A DNA stretch of 34,732 nt from Candidatus Sulfopaludibacter sp. SbA3 (GCA_945861625.1 CAMAVI010000035.1:1-34732); one strand, 5' to 3'; shown: positions 8,195-17,269, counted from the first letter of the stretch. The notes: generated from the sequence alone by a model not told the origin. Translations and numbers: made by a program.

Positions 8195-9607
8195 ATGCCT
8201 CCTAGCGATCCCAAGCAGCCCCGATCCGGTGACCTCGGCGTGGCCGATACGAACGAAGAGAAACTTCGCCGGGAAGTGGAGGACCTAAAGCGGCAATTGG
8301 CCGAACAAAGAGGACTACTCTCCGAAGGGCCTGGTGGAGTGCCGAAGCCGTGGCATCCCTCGGGCGCCGTCATCGCAGGTCTATTTTTGTTGCTTGCAGC
8401 GCTGGCGGTGGTCGCGTTCTTCGCGGGCTATATCCCGCTCCAGAAGCGGCAAGCGATCATCCAGAGCGAAGCCCAGCAGCAGGAGCAGGCGCTGCCGGTG
8501 GTGCAGGTGATTGAGGTGGGCCGTTCCAGCGGCAGCAGCCAACTGGAATTGTCCGGAAATATCCAGGCGATTACCGAGGCCCCGATTCTGGCGCGCGCGG
8601 ACGGCTATATCCGCACGCGTTTAGTGGACATCGGCGACAAGGTGCGGGCGGGGCAGACGGTAGCGGAAATCGAGGCTCCCGAAATCGATCAGCAGATTCG
8701 CCAGGCGCGGGCGGCTCTGCAGCAGGCGCAGGCGGGACTCGATCAGGCGACTGCGAACCACGAGCAGGGTAAAACCAATATGGAATTTGCCCGCGTCACG
8801 GCGCAGCGTTGGAGCAGCCTGTTCGCCCAGGGGGTCGTCTCGCGTCAGGAAAACGAGCAGTATCAGGCGCAATTTCAATCGCAGTCCGCCAGCGTGCAGG
8901 CCCTTGAAAAAGCCATCGCGGCGCAGGGCAGTAATATCGCGGCGGCGGAGGCCAATCTGGCCCGCTTGAACGTAGTGCAGAGCTACCGTACCGTCAAAGC
9001 GCCGTTTGATGGAGTGGTCACGCAGCGCAACATCGATGTGGGCGCTCTGGTGGTGGCCGGGAACACGCTTCTGTACCGGGTTGCACAGACCGATACGCTG
9101 CGCACCTTTGTAAATGTCCCCCAGGTGAGCGTGTACGCGATCAAGCCCGGCCAGGCGGCGAGACTCAGCGTCGCCAACTTGCCGGGACGCCGTTTTACCG
9201 GAACCGTCGCCCGTACCGCTAACGCGCTCGATCCAGGAAGCCGCACGATGCTGGTGGAAGTGCAGGTGCCGAACCCAGGCGGGGTCCTGATGCCCGGCAT
9301 GTACGCGCAGATCGATCTCACCAGTTTCCGCGCCGACGCGCCGCCTCTGATCCCCAGCACGGCGTTGATTGCTCGTGCCGACGGCACGCAAGTCGCGGTG
9401 GTCCGGCCGGACCACACGGTTCACATTCAGAAAATAGAAGTGGGCCGCGATTTTGGCGACCGCCTGGAAGTGTCCGGATTGCAGTACGGCGATCTGATCA
9501 TAGTCAACCCCGGCGACTCGGCCCGCGAGGGCGCCAAAGTCGAGCCAGTTGCACTGGAAGACGCCGCGCCGCCAAAGCCGGCGGAAAAGAAGCCGGCCGC
9601 GAAGTAA
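8195..9607 (+). CDS. RND efflux periplasmic adaptor (membrane fusion protein)
   Basis: A 470-residue adaptor linking the RND pump to an outer-membrane channel. A charged cytosolic N-terminus with a likely coiled coil (EEKLRREVEDLKRQLAEQ) precedes one transmembrane anchor (about 55-80). The lipoyl half-motif GYIRTRLVDIGDKVRAGQTVAEIEAP comes next, split here as usual by a Gln/Ala-rich alpha-hairpin (about 165-255). The second half contains VKAPFDGVVTQRNIDVGALV, followed by beta-barrel and membrane-proximal domains. The C-terminus is a Pro/Lys/Ala tail. The long cytosolic N-terminus before the anchor is longer than in AcrA-type lipoproteins. The gene lies 7 nt after the pump gene and ends 1 nt from the convergent gene at 9609. 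Confidence 0.93.
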   Translation: MPPSDPKQPRSGDLGVADTNEEKLRREVEDLKRQLAEQRGLLSEGPGGVPKPWHPSGAVIAGLFLLLAALAVVAFFAGYIPLQKRQAIIQSEAQQQEQALPVVQVIEVGRSSGSSQLELSGNIQAITEAPILARADGYIRTRLVDIGDKVRAGQTVAEIEAPEIDQQIRQARAALQQAQAGLDQATANHEQGKTNMEFARVTAQRWSSLFAQGVVSRQENEQYQAQFQSQSASVQALEKAIAAQGSNIAAAEANLARLNVVQSYRTVKAPFDGVVTQRNIDVGALVVAGNTLLYRVAQTDTLRTFVNVPQVSVYAIKPGQAARLSVANLPGRRFTGTVARTANALDPGSRTMLVEVQVPNPGGVLMPGMYAQIDLTSFRADAPPLIPSTALIARADGTQVAVVRPDHTVHIQKIEVGRDFGDRLEVSGLQYGDLIIVNPGDSAREGAKVEPVALEDAAPPKPAEKKPAAK

Positions 9608-9608
9608 C

Positions 9609-11141
9609 CTAGCGGCGGGCGAATAGTTCCGCTGTCTCGTCGTGATCGACGAGCTTCCACGCAGCCGATTCCCGCAGACGATCTGACAGCGGCGAACCCG
9701 TTGGCGTCAGGACATGGGTGGTTTGATACTGATGGAGCGTGGCCGGCCAGCCGCGCGCGCCGTTCATGAGCCCGTTCACGGCCTGATACATCTTCTCGCC
9801 GTAGAAATTGCGGTCATCGTAAAAAACCTTCTGCCGCGGATGATTCTTGTACAGCAGATAGTCCGCCCACTGGTCGCTCGCGAATACACGCGCGGTGGCC
9901 AGTTCCGGATGGCGCGCGGCGAGTTGCACCGGGAACAGCTTGTGGTCGAAGTCCGTTGGCCAAAGCGCGGCTGGAGTCCAGACAAAAATGGCCGCGAGTC
10001 CGGCTACCACCCACGGCGAGCTTCGCGAAAACGCGGGGCGCTTTTCCAGGGAAAGCTGCCCCAGCACGCGGCCCGCGGAGTTGCGCGGTTGCCGGTCAAT
10101 CCAGGTCCTCCAATGGGCGGATAACTCGGCCGCGACGATGGGGGCGGCCAGGACCACGAAGATCGTGCTGTGCCGCACGGAGGTGAGCGACGCGTAGGCG
10201 GTTCCCAGCAGGAGTAACGGCTCCACAAAGCTTTTTCTTTGAACATGCAAGCCGCTGACAGTAAGCCCCAAAAGCAGGAATCCCAGGTAATACAACTGCG
10301 GCTGCGTGCGGAACGTGGGTGCTTGAAATTCCTGAATCAGCTCGGTAGTCCCGCTCGAACGCAGATACGACAGGATGTCCAGGTGCAGGCCAAGGCCGAA
10401 CGGGTTGAGCAGCGTCGCTAAGCCGCAGGCCAGGGCCAGCCACGCGTAGCGGATCGCCGCGCCCGGCGAGCCTTCGAGCACGCTGCCCATCACCAACACG
10501 CCCAGGTACGCGAACAGAATTACGAAGCCCGGATGCAGGTTCGCCCATAGCGCCGTAATGGCCGGAAGAATCCAGATCCAATTCGTTCTGTGCCGCCGGT
10601 CCTCCGTGAAGATCCAAGCCGAGAGGGCGAGAAACAGAAGTGTGAACAGATGCGGCCGCGCGTGATAATGCAGCAGTAGCGCGTTGGACGCCAGCAGAGC
10701 CATCAGTACCGACAGCAGCGTGTCGGCGCCGGCCGAAAGCATCGTGCGCAGCAGCACTGTGATGAGCACCGCGATCATGACGCCACAGAGGAACACGATA
10801 CCCTTCAGTCCGAACGCGTGATTCAATTTGGCGAAGAGCACGCCGGAGCCCCATTCATAAGGAATCCACGGGGCATTGGGCTGCGTGAAGGAGAAGGGAT
10901 CCGTCACCGGAATCTTTCCGTGATCCAGAATCCAATCCCCAATCGCGATATGGATCGCGGTGTCGCCATCCCACAGCAGGCGGCTCCAGCCAGTGCCGGC
11001 GGTCATGAAGGACCAGCCGATCACGGCCAGCAAAAACAGGTCGCACAAGGACGGTGTCAGCCAGCGGCGGACGGCGCTTGCGCGCTCCAGGTGGGCTTCC
11101 TGCAAACCGGTCTGCGGCAACGGCGCGGTAGTCGAGCTCAA
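9609..11141 (-). CDS. Polytopic membrane protein, GT-C glycosyltransferase-like
   Basis: About 510 residues with some ten hydrophobic helices. The first periplasmic loop, after helix 1, carries WDGDTAIHIAIGDWILDHG and PVTDPFSFT. Asp-rich loops of this kind occur in GT-C membrane glycosyltransferases and in related acidobacterial proteins. Near the C-terminus is a soluble part with VFASDQWADYLLYKNHP and VFYDDRNFYGEKM. A lipid-linked sugar transferase is plausible but not shown. The frame opens at TTG 11168, but I prefer TTG 11141 because GAGGAG lies 5 nt upstream. Its stop is 1 nt from the stop of the RND adaptor gene. Confidence 0.7.
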   Translation of the reverse strand: MSSTTAPLPQTGLQEAHLERASAVRRWLTPSLCDLFLLAVIGWSFMTAGTGWSRLLWDGDTAIHIAIGDWILDHGKIPVTDPFSFTQPNAPWIPYEWGSGVLFAKLNHAFGLKGIVFLCGVMIAVLITVLLRTMLSAGADTLLSVLMALLASNALLLHYHARPHLFTLLFLALSAWIFTEDRRHRTNWIWILPAITALWANLHPGFVILFAYLGVLVMGSVLEGSPGAAIRYAWLALACGLATLLNPFGLGLHLDILSYLRSSGTTELIQEFQAPTFRTQPQLYYLGFLLLGLTVSGLHVQRKSFVEPLLLLGTAYASLTSVRHSTIFVVLAAPIVAAELSAHWRTWIDRQPRNSAGRVLGQLSLEKRPAFSRSSPWVVAGLAAIFVWTPAALWPTDFDHKLFPVQLAARHPELATARVFASDQWADYLLYKNHPRQKVFYDDRNFYGEKMYQAVNGLMNGARGWPATLHQYQTTHVLTPTGSPLSDRLRESAAWKLVDHDETAELFARR

Positions 11142-11239
11142 ACGGATCTCCTCTGCGTCTATCGGCAAGATTTTAGGAGTTCCTTAGGTGTATAGCCGCG
11201 TAGTTTGCAACGAGTTACGCTAAGCTCGTGGAATAGGTC

Positions 11240-11551
11240 ATGAGACGAATGAGACGCTTTGCCCTTTGTCTATTTTGGATCTCGCTGCTCGCCTCTTGCC
11301 AGCGTAATCCGCCGTCGCAGCCTGTGCGTGAGTATCAGATGAGCGGCGAGATCGTGAGCATGGACGCCAAGAGCCAAACCGCCACCGTGAAACATGGCAA
11401 GATCGACGGATGGATGGAAGCCATGACCATGGAATATCCGGTTAAGGACAAGCAAGCCTTCACCGGATTGAAAGCCGGAGAAAAGATCCAGGCCAAGGTA
11501 TTGGTGCAGGGCATGAACTATTGGATCGAAACGGTCGCCGAGGACAAGTGA
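11240..11551 (+). CDS. Lipoprotein with a CusF-like copper-binding domain
   Basis: 103 residues. A basic signal peptide ends in the lipobox LASC with the lipidated Cys at residue 20. The rest (about 32-100) matches the CusF_Ec-type domain: SGEIVSMDAKSQTATVKHG, then GWMEAMTMEYPVKD with the Trp/Met ligands expected for Cu(I) or Ag(I), then GLKAGEKIQAKVLVQG. It probably buffers or hands over copper in the periplasm. The gene starts 98 nt from the divergent TTG 11141 and is followed after 2 nt by a cyclophilin gene, so these two are likely co-transcribed. Confidence 0.82.
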   Translation: MRRMRRFALCLFWISLLASCQRNPPSQPVREYQMSGEIVSMDAKSQTATVKHGKIDGWMEAMTMEYPVKDKQAFTGLKAGEKIQAKVLVQGMNYWIETVAEDK

Positions 11552-11553
11552 AC

Positions 11554-12621
11554 ATGCGTTTTCCGATCGCGCTCGGTTTGCTTCTCAGCTTTGTAGTTAC
11601 GGCGAGGGCTCAGCCGCCCGCGGAACTGGAGGCCGTCGTCGAGACCGGCCTCGGCACGTTCCGCTTCGAATTCGCACCGGACAAAGCCCCCAAGCATGTG
11701 GAGCAGTTCATCGCCCGCGCGCGCCAGGGCTACTACAACGGCAGTGCGTTCCATCGCGCTGTCGCCAATGGCCTCATTCAGGGCGGCGACCCGCTGCTCA
11801 AGAACCCCGCGACGCCGAAGACCCAATGGGGCAGCGGCGGGTTGAATCTGCTTGCGCCCGAGTCCAGCGACATGCAGCACGAGCGCGGTGTAATTTCCAC
11901 CGTCGGCATCCCCGGCCGCGCCAACAGCGAAGGCGCGCAGTTTTTCGCGTGTGTCGCTCCGCAACCGCAGCTCGACGGCAAATTCACGGCGTTCGGGCGC
12001 ATCACTGAGGGTATTGAAGTGGTGCAGAAGATATCGCAGGCTTCCGTGGATGCGAACGGTCTCATCGAAAAGCCCGTGCGGATTCAGAAGGTCAGCATCG
12101 AGAAAAAACGCGAAGATCCGTACCTGAATACCACCGCGGACCAAATACGCAAGACGGTGACGCTCAAGACCACGCTGGGCAGCATCAAGATCAGGATGGA
12201 GCCGGATTGGGCCCCCAACCACGTGCGCGCGTTCCTGATGCTGGCGCGGACCGGTTGGTATAACGGCACCGTATTCCACCGCATCGCCAAGGATTTTGTG
12301 GCGCAGGGAGGCATGCCTACGGGCCGCGCCGGCGGACTCACGCACTACGCGGACCGTTTCATACATCCACTGCCAGCGGAATTCCGCAAAGACGTGAAAC
12401 ACGAAAAGGGCGTGATCTCCATGGCGCATGGCGAAGATCCCAACTCCGCGACGACGTCATTCTTTTTGATGCTGGCTCCCGCGCCGGCCCTTGACGGGCA
12501 GTTCTCGGCTTTTGGACGAATCATCGAGGGTCTGGACGTTCTCGACGCCCTCGCGAAAGAAGAAGTGGACGGCGAAACTCCCCAGCGGCGGCTGGAAATC
12601 ATCGAGGCGTCGGTGGAATAG
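11554..12621 (+). CDS. Exported peptidyl-prolyl isomerase with two cyclophilin domains
   Basis: 355 residues with a signal peptide (about 1-24, MRFPIALGLLLSFVVTARA). Two cyclophilin folds follow in tandem. Domain 1 is about 25-175 (YYNGSAFHRAVANGLIQGGD, AQFFACVAPQPQLDGKFTAFGRI). Domain 2 is about 190-350 (WYNGTVFHRIAKDFVAQGG, SFFLMLAPAPALDGQFSAFGRI). Both keep the FHR arginine and the LDG..(S/T)AFG segment, so both may be active in folding periplasmic proteins. I chose ATG 11554, with GAGG 9 nt upstream, over the TTG at 11521 inside the lipoprotein gene. A single gene with two cyclophilin units is uncommon; bacterial cyclophilins are usually single-domain. Confidence 0.9.
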   Translation: MRFPIALGLLLSFVVTARAQPPAELEAVVETGLGTFRFEFAPDKAPKHVEQFIARARQGYYNGSAFHRAVANGLIQGGDPLLKNPATPKTQWGSGGLNLLAPESSDMQHERGVISTVGIPGRANSEGAQFFACVAPQPQLDGKFTAFGRITEGIEVVQKISQASVDANGLIEKPVRIQKVSIEKKREDPYLNTTADQIRKTVTLKTTLGSIKIRMEPDWAPNHVRAFLMLARTGWYNGTVFHRIAKDFVAQGGMPTGRAGGLTHYADRFIHPLPAEFRKDVKHEKGVISMAHGEDPNSATTSFFLMLAPAPALDGQFSAFGRIIEGLDVLDALAKEEVDGETPQRRLEIIEASVE

Positions 12622-12625
12622 ATTT

Positions 12626-14041
12626 ATGAAGAGGCTGCTTCGCGGCGCGATCCTAGCTCTTTCCTGCCTGCCCGCGTATGCGGCGGGACCGAACTGGCAA
12701 CGCGTGGCTTCGGGCGACTTCGAGATCTTCAGCACCGCCGCCGGGAAGGACACTCTCCGCGCGCTCGATTCCCTGGCGCGGGCAAAAAGTTTCATCGATC
12801 AGAATCTGCCCCCCGGCATACGGCCGCAGAAGGGCCGCGTGCGCGTGATTCTCTTCGGGTCGAAGAAGGAATACGAGGAATACCGTTTTAAGCCGTTCGC
12901 CGTCGCCTATTCGGCGCGCATTACAGGCCGTGATTACGTTGTGTTGGACGGCTCCGGCGGAGAGGCGTTCGCGACCGCGATCCACGAGTACATTCATCTG
13001 CTGACGGAGGATGCGAGCCTGCATCTGCCGCCGTGGCTGAGTGAGGGCATCGCCGAGTTGTTCACCACGCTCAAATTCACGGGCGGCAAGGTAGTCGTCG
13101 GCGCGCCCCCGCCCGCTCGCGTGCAAGCCCTGGGGCGGGATTCGTGGGTTCCGCTCAGCGAGATCACGGGCGCGGACCGCGAATCTCCCTATTACACGCA
13201 AACCGGAAAGGCCGGCACTCTTTATAACGAAGGCTGGGCGCTCGTCCATATGCTCCACTTCAGCCTGCAATACGGTCCGGGTTTCGGCCGCTTCATGGAG
13301 GAAGTACAAAAGGGAACCGATTCGCGCCGGGCGCTTGAAAAGGTGTATGGACAGAGCCCGGAAACGGTCGAGAAGGAATTGAAAGCGTATCTGCGGCGCG
13401 GCTATTTCGCGACGCGTGTTGTGTCCGCGCCGGCGTATGCAGGCAAGGCAGTGACGGCGGAACCAGCGGCCATGTTCGACGTCAGTCTGGCCTTGCTCGA
13501 TCTTTCCAGCCGCCTGGGCAAGACCGCGGAGACGCGTGCGGGCCTGGAGAATCTCATGCGCGAGGACCCTTCGCGCCCGGAGCCGCATGTGACGCTGGGC
13601 TACCTCTTGATCCGGAACTACCAGGAGCAGGATGCCCTCCCTTCTTTTGAGATGGCCATGAAACTGGGCAGCCACGATCCGGAAATGCTATGGGATTATG
13701 GACGGCTTGCCGGACCGTATCTGCCCGAGCAGGCAACCGCGGCGTTGCAGCGGCTGCTTGCGCACCAGCCCGCGCGGTCCGACGTGCGACTGGAGTTGGC
13801 TGAAATCCAGATGAGCCGCCGCCGGCCCGCGGAAGCGCTGGAGACTCTGGCGCCCGTGAATAGTGCAGCGCCCGAGTCCTCCGCCAAGCTGCATGAGATT
13901 CTCGCGATGGCCAACCTGGAAGTGGGTAACCGTGAAGCGGCGGTCACGCATGCCCGGCGCTGGCTCGCCGCGGCCCGAGACTCAAGTCAGCGCACGAATG
14001 CGGCTCGGATTGTTCGGTTTCTGGAGGAATCCTCTCAATAA
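12626..14041 (+). CDS. Exported gluzincin-like metallopeptidase with TPR region (copy 1)
   Basis: 471 residues, signal peptide about 1-19 (LALSCLPAYA). A peptidase MA-like domain has the zinc motif HEYIH (His120, Glu121, His124) and the downstream LSEGIAELF segment, whose Glu140 or Glu144 is the likely third ligand. The C-terminal part (about 290-470) has helical TPR-like repeats (EPHVTLGYLLIRN, DVRLELAEIQMSRRRPAEA). It probably acts on proteins or peptidoglycan-linked substrates in the periplasm; the substrate is unknown. ATG 12626 follows the cyclophilin stop by 4 nt. The next gene is a clear paralogue with the same motif at identical residue numbers. Confidence 0.8.
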   Translation: MKRLLRGAILALSCLPAYAAGPNWQRVASGDFEIFSTAAGKDTLRALDSLARAKSFIDQNLPPGIRPQKGRVRVILFGSKKEYEEYRFKPFAVAYSARITGRDYVVLDGSGGEAFATAIHEYIHLLTEDASLHLPPWLSEGIAELFTTLKFTGGKVVVGAPPPARVQALGRDSWVPLSEITGADRESPYYTQTGKAGTLYNEGWALVHMLHFSLQYGPGFGRFMEEVQKGTDSRRALEKVYGQSPETVEKELKAYLRRGYFATRVVSAPAYAGKAVTAEPAAMFDVSLALLDLSSRLGKTAETRAGLENLMREDPSRPEPHVTLGYLLIRNYQEQDALPSFEMAMKLGSHDPEMLWDYGRLAGPYLPEQATAALQRLLAHQPARSDVRLELAEIQMSRRRPAEALETLAPVNSAAPESSAKLHEILAMANLEVGNREAAVTHARRWLAAARDSSQRTNAARIVRFLEESSQ

Positions 14042-14069
14042 GGCCGGGATATGAGGTTTGGATATAAGG

Positions 14070-14098
14070 TTCTCTCATGCGCGGAAGAGATATATAAT
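14070..14098 (+). promoter_or_regulatory. Putative promoter of the second metallopeptidase gene
   Basis: A perfect TATAAT lies at 14093-14098. The hexamer 17 nt upstream is a poor TTCTCT. The start codon at 14107 is only 8 nt beyond the -10, so transcription would begin about at the ATG and give a leaderless message. No Shine-Dalgarno sequence is present. Confidence 0.55.
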
Positions 14099-14106
14099 GT
14101 GACGTA

Positions 14107-15921
14107 ATGATGCGAAGCGTTCGCGCTTGGGTACTTGTTTTCCTATCAGCATCCGCATTTGCGGCGGATCCCAAATGGATCCGCATGCCATCTGACGATT
14201 TCGAAATCTATAGTAGCGCCAGCGAGAGCGACACCCGCCGCGCCCTCCAGCATTTCGAGCGTGTACGAAGTTTCTTTGAGCAGCTGATGCGTGTTCCCGC
14301 GCGCCAGAAGGCCGAGCCGGTGCGGGTCATTCTGTTTGGTTCGAAGAAAGAATATGAGGAATACCGTCCCACGGAGTTTGCGGTAGCGTACTATGCTCCG
14401 ATCGCAGGTCGCGATTATATCGTCATGAGCAGTGCGGCAGCGGAGGTATTTCCCATTGCGGTGCATGAATACGTGCATCTTGTGGCGCAGAACGCGGGCC
14501 TGAAGCTGCCGCCGTGGTTCAACGAGGGGTTGGCGGAAGTCTTCTCCACATTGCGGCCCGCCGGGGACAAAGTCGTGGTGGGCGAACCCGCGCTGGGGCG
14601 CATGTATGCTCTATCACGCGAGAAATGGGTTCCCCTATCGGTGATTGTAGGCGCCGATCATGATTCGCCTTACTACAACGAAAAGAACAAGGCCGGGAGC
14701 TTGTATAGCGAGGGCTGGGCATTAGTGCATATGCTCCAAATGAGCCCTGAATACGGCGCGCAGTTTGGCCGGCTGCTGGAGGAAATGGAGAAAGGAACCC
14801 CGTCACGGAAGGCCATCGAAGGGGTTTATGGAAAATCGATCGAGACCATTGAAAAGGACCTGCAAGCGTACTTGCGAAAGAGTACGTTTCTTACCCGGAT
14901 GGTTTCCATCAAGCTGCAAAACGGTGAGAAAGTGGCCGCTGAGCCCGCCGCGATGTTCGATGTTAAACTCGCGCTGCTGGACCTCGCGAACCGGCCAGGC
15001 AAGGAGAAGGAAACCCGCGCGCGGCTGGCAGAGCTCTTGCGCGAAGATCCCAAACGCCCCGAGCCTCACGTTGCACTAGCGTACCTGTCCTGGAGGGACC
15101 AGCGGCAAGACGAAGCCATGAAATCGTTTCAGGCCGCCGTCGATTTAGGAAGCCGGAATCCGCAGATGCTGTGGGACTATGGGCGGATGGCGGGTGGCTC
15201 GCAGCCCGCTCAGGCGGCTCGCGTATTGAGTTTGCTGATCGCCGATCAACCCGCCCGCGTGGACGTCCGTTTGGTGTCGGGGCAAATTCAGGTGAGCCAG
15301 AAGCAGGCCAAGGAGGCCATCGAGACGCTGAGCCCAATCAAGAAGGTTTCTCCGGAAGATGCGCCCAAGCTGTTTCAGACTATGGCTTACGCGAACCTGG
15401 AGACCCGAAATCACGCCATGGCCCGCACGTATGCTCAGCGCTGGATCGACAACACGAAGGACACGGAGGAGCGCGATAGGGCCAGCCGGATTCTCCGCTA
15501 CCTGGATGACTTGGTGAATGCGCCGGCCCGCGCCGCCGTTTCCCAGCCACCGCCTGCCCAGTTCGCGCGGCCTGACAGTGATGACAGGCCAACGCTCGCG
15601 CGCCGTGGCCTGGAATCGCCCGGAGTTCCTCCCGTTCCTGTGACCCCACAGAGGCCCGGTGTCAGCGGTGAACTGGTGGAGTTGAACTGCCAAGGCCCTC
15701 TTCCAGTGTTTGTAATTCAAACCGGCGCTGGCCGCGTGTCCTTGCTCATGGACAATCCCAAGGATATCTTCATCAGGGGGTTGCCCGACGACACGATCGA
15801 CCTACAGTGTGGTCCACAGAAAGCCGCTCGGGTTCGGGTTGAATATGATGCCCCGCCAGCGGATCAAACGGGTATCTTAGGCATTGCGCGGATCATCTAT
15901 TTCGAGTCGCAGACGAAGTAA
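14107..15921 (+). CDS. Exported gluzincin-like metallopeptidase with TPR and extra C-terminal domain (copy 2)
   Basis: 604 residues, signal peptide about 1-20. It is paralogous to the preceding gene throughout: RVILFGSKKEYEEYR recurs with one conservative change, and HEYVH is at 120-124 with FNEGLAEVF downstream. TPR-like helices extend to about 465. It then adds about 135 residues absent from copy 1: a Pro-rich linker (about 470-520) and a compact beta-rich domain (ELVELNCQGPLPVFVIQTG, IDLQCGPQKAARVRVEYD) that could bind a partner or the envelope. ATG 14107 or ATG 14110 may be used; I keep the first. It has its own predicted promoter and ends 5 nt from the convergent fdhD stop. Confidence 0.8.
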   Translation: MMRSVRAWVLVFLSASAFAADPKWIRMPSDDFEIYSSASESDTRRALQHFERVRSFFEQLMRVPARQKAEPVRVILFGSKKEYEEYRPTEFAVAYYAPIAGRDYIVMSSAAAEVFPIAVHEYVHLVAQNAGLKLPPWFNEGLAEVFSTLRPAGDKVVVGEPALGRMYALSREKWVPLSVIVGADHDSPYYNEKNKAGSLYSEGWALVHMLQMSPEYGAQFGRLLEEMEKGTPSRKAIEGVYGKSIETIEKDLQAYLRKSTFLTRMVSIKLQNGEKVAAEPAAMFDVKLALLDLANRPGKEKETRARLAELLREDPKRPEPHVALAYLSWRDQRQDEAMKSFQAAVDLGSRNPQMLWDYGRMAGGSQPAQAARVLSLLIADQPARVDVRLVSGQIQVSQKQAKEAIETLSPIKKVSPEDAPKLFQTMAYANLETRNHAMARTYAQRWIDNTKDTEERDRASRILRYLDDLVNAPARAAVSQPPPAQFARPDSDDRPTLARRGLESPGVPPVPVTPQRPGVSGELVELNCQGPLPVFVIQTGAGRVSLLMDNPKDIFIRGLPDDTIDLQCGPQKAARVRVEYDAPPADQTGILGIARIIYFESQTK

Positions 15922-15926
15922 GCTCT

Positions 15927-16715
15927 CTACACCAGCCGGTCGTGCCCCGCGTACACGTTATACCGTTGACCGCGCACGAAGCCGATCAAAGTCAGTCCGA
16001 ATTGCAGCGCGGTCTCGATGGCCAGGCTGGAGGGCGCGCCGACGGCGGCGACAATCGGAATACCCGCCATCAGCGCTTTCTGCACCAGTTCAAAGCTGAT
16101 TCTCCCGCTCAGCATCAGAATGTTATTGCTGAGAGGAATCTTGCCGCCGAGCAGCGCGGCTCCGATGAGTTTATCGACGGCGTTGTGGCGGCCCACGTCC
16201 TCACGCGCCGCCACCAAATTCCCCGCGCTATCGAAGAGCCCCGCCGCGTGCAGTCCACCGGTGTGCGCGAACACGGGTTGCGCCGTGCGCAGCTTGTCCG
16301 GCAATTCGGAAATCAGGCTACCGGGGACCTTGGGGATTCCCCGCGCCAGCGTAGGGCAATCCGTCGCGCGCAGGCCATCGATCGACGCCTTCCCACACAC
16401 GCCGCAGCTCGACGTGACATAGAAGTTGCGCCCGGCGACGTTTACTTCCACGCCCGGCGCGAGCGTGACTGTCACTGTACCGCGCTCGTCGGACGCGATG
16501 CCCGCGATCTGGCTGGCCCCGTGTACAATCCCTTCGCTGAGCAGGAAGCCGGCGGCGAGCTCGCGGTCCTGGCCGGGAGTCCGCATGGTAATCGCAAAGT
16601 CGCTACCGTTCACGCGGATCTGCAATGGTTCTTCCACCGCGACCAGGTCTTGTTCGGTCACGTTTGAGCCGGACTCGACTCTCCGTACAGGCACGGTGAT
16701 GATGTTGCGGTTCAC
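15927..16715 (-). CDS. fdhD: FdhD, sulfur carrier for formate dehydrogenase
   Basis: 262 residues of the FdhD/NarQ family. FdhD moves sulfur from a cysteine desulfurase to the bis-MGD molybdenum cofactor and is needed for formate dehydrogenase activity. It has the CGVCGK motif with its two catalytic Cys (about 104 and 107), RTPGQDRELAAGFLLSEGI, HTGGLHAAGLF, EDVGRHNAVDKLIG, LSGRISFELVQKAL and a C-terminal GFVRGQRYNVY. The start is GTG 16715, overlapping the preceding stop as GTGA. It sits next to the fds genes it would serve. Confidence 0.96.
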   Translation of the reverse strand: MNRNIITVPVRRVESGSNVTEQDLVAVEEPLQIRVNGSDFAITMRTPGQDRELAAGFLLSEGIVHGASQIAGIASDERGTVTVTLAPGVEVNVAGRNFYVTSSCGVCGKASIDGLRATDCPTLARGIPKVPGSLISELPDKLRTAQPVFAHTGGLHAAGLFDSAGNLVAAREDVGRHNAVDKLIGAALLGGKIPLSNNILMLSGRISFELVQKALMAGIPIVAAVGAPSSLAIETALQFGLTLIGFVRGQRYNVYAGHDRLV

Positions 16716-17239
16716 GATTCCAGCTTCTTGAGCAGGGACTCAAAATCCGGATACGCGTATACGACTTTATCGCCCGTATCCGCCGTCGGGCCGTAGTTGC
16801 TGTGGATTTCCCGGTTCAACATGCGCAGCATGGCCATCTGCTGCCCGCGATGATGCGCGGTGTGCGCCACCCGCCGCACCATGATCCAGGCGCGGCTGCG
16901 CGGCGCATCGAAAAATATGACATCGTGTTGCCAGAAGGCGTCGTCTTTGGAGCGCAGTGCGTCAAGCCGCTTCCGGGAGTCCTGCCAATACTGCTGGATG
17001 AAGCCCGCGCGACTCCGCGCGGCGGGCAGGGGAGGCGCGCTCACGTCGATAGCGAAAAAGTTTTTGAACCAGTTGTCTTCGCTTATGCACTGGTGGGTCA
17101 TTTGTTCCACCACGCTGCGTCCGCGCGTGTCCGTCGGATGGGGCCGCGTAGGCAGATCCGCGTCGTGGAAAAAGCTCCACACGCTCACCACCTTTATGCA
17201 CTCAGTTTCATATGTATCGAGTAAGAATTGGTAGCGCAC
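16712..17239 (-). CDS. DinB-like four-helix-bundle protein
   Basis: About 175 residues resembling the DinB/YfiT family: a helical bundle with the metal-site-like segment RRVAHTAHHRGQQMAMLRMLN, plus SVVEQMTHQC near residue 40-60. Family members include thiol-dependent transferases, but no substrate can be named. The frame opens further upstream (17311), but that part would cover the start and promoter of the divergent fdsG gene. GTG 17239 is the most reasonable start and leaves 30 nt between the two genes. The stop overlaps the fdhD start by 4 nt, so both are read together. Confidence 0.7.
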   Translation of the reverse strand: MRYQFLLDTYETECIKVVSVWSFFHDADLPTRPHPTDTRGRSVVEQMTHQCISEDNWFKNFFAIDVSAPPLPAARSRAGFIQQYWQDSRKRLDALRSKDDAFWQHDVIFFDAPRSRAWIMVRRVAHTAHHRGQQMAMLRMLNREIHSNYGPTADTGDKVVYAYPDFESLLKKLES

Positions 17240-17256
17240 TGGTCTGCTATCAAGTC

Positions 17257-17262
17257 TACAAT
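17257..17262 (+). promoter_or_regulatory. Putative -10 element of the fds operon
   Basis: TACAAT matches the -10 consensus at 5 of 6 positions and ends 7 nt before the fdsG ATG at 17270. There is no convincing -35 hexamer at the usual distance and no Shine-Dalgarno sequence, so the operon may be transcribed as a leaderless message, perhaps with an activator. Confidence 0.45.
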
Positions 17263-17269
17263 AGGGGTA

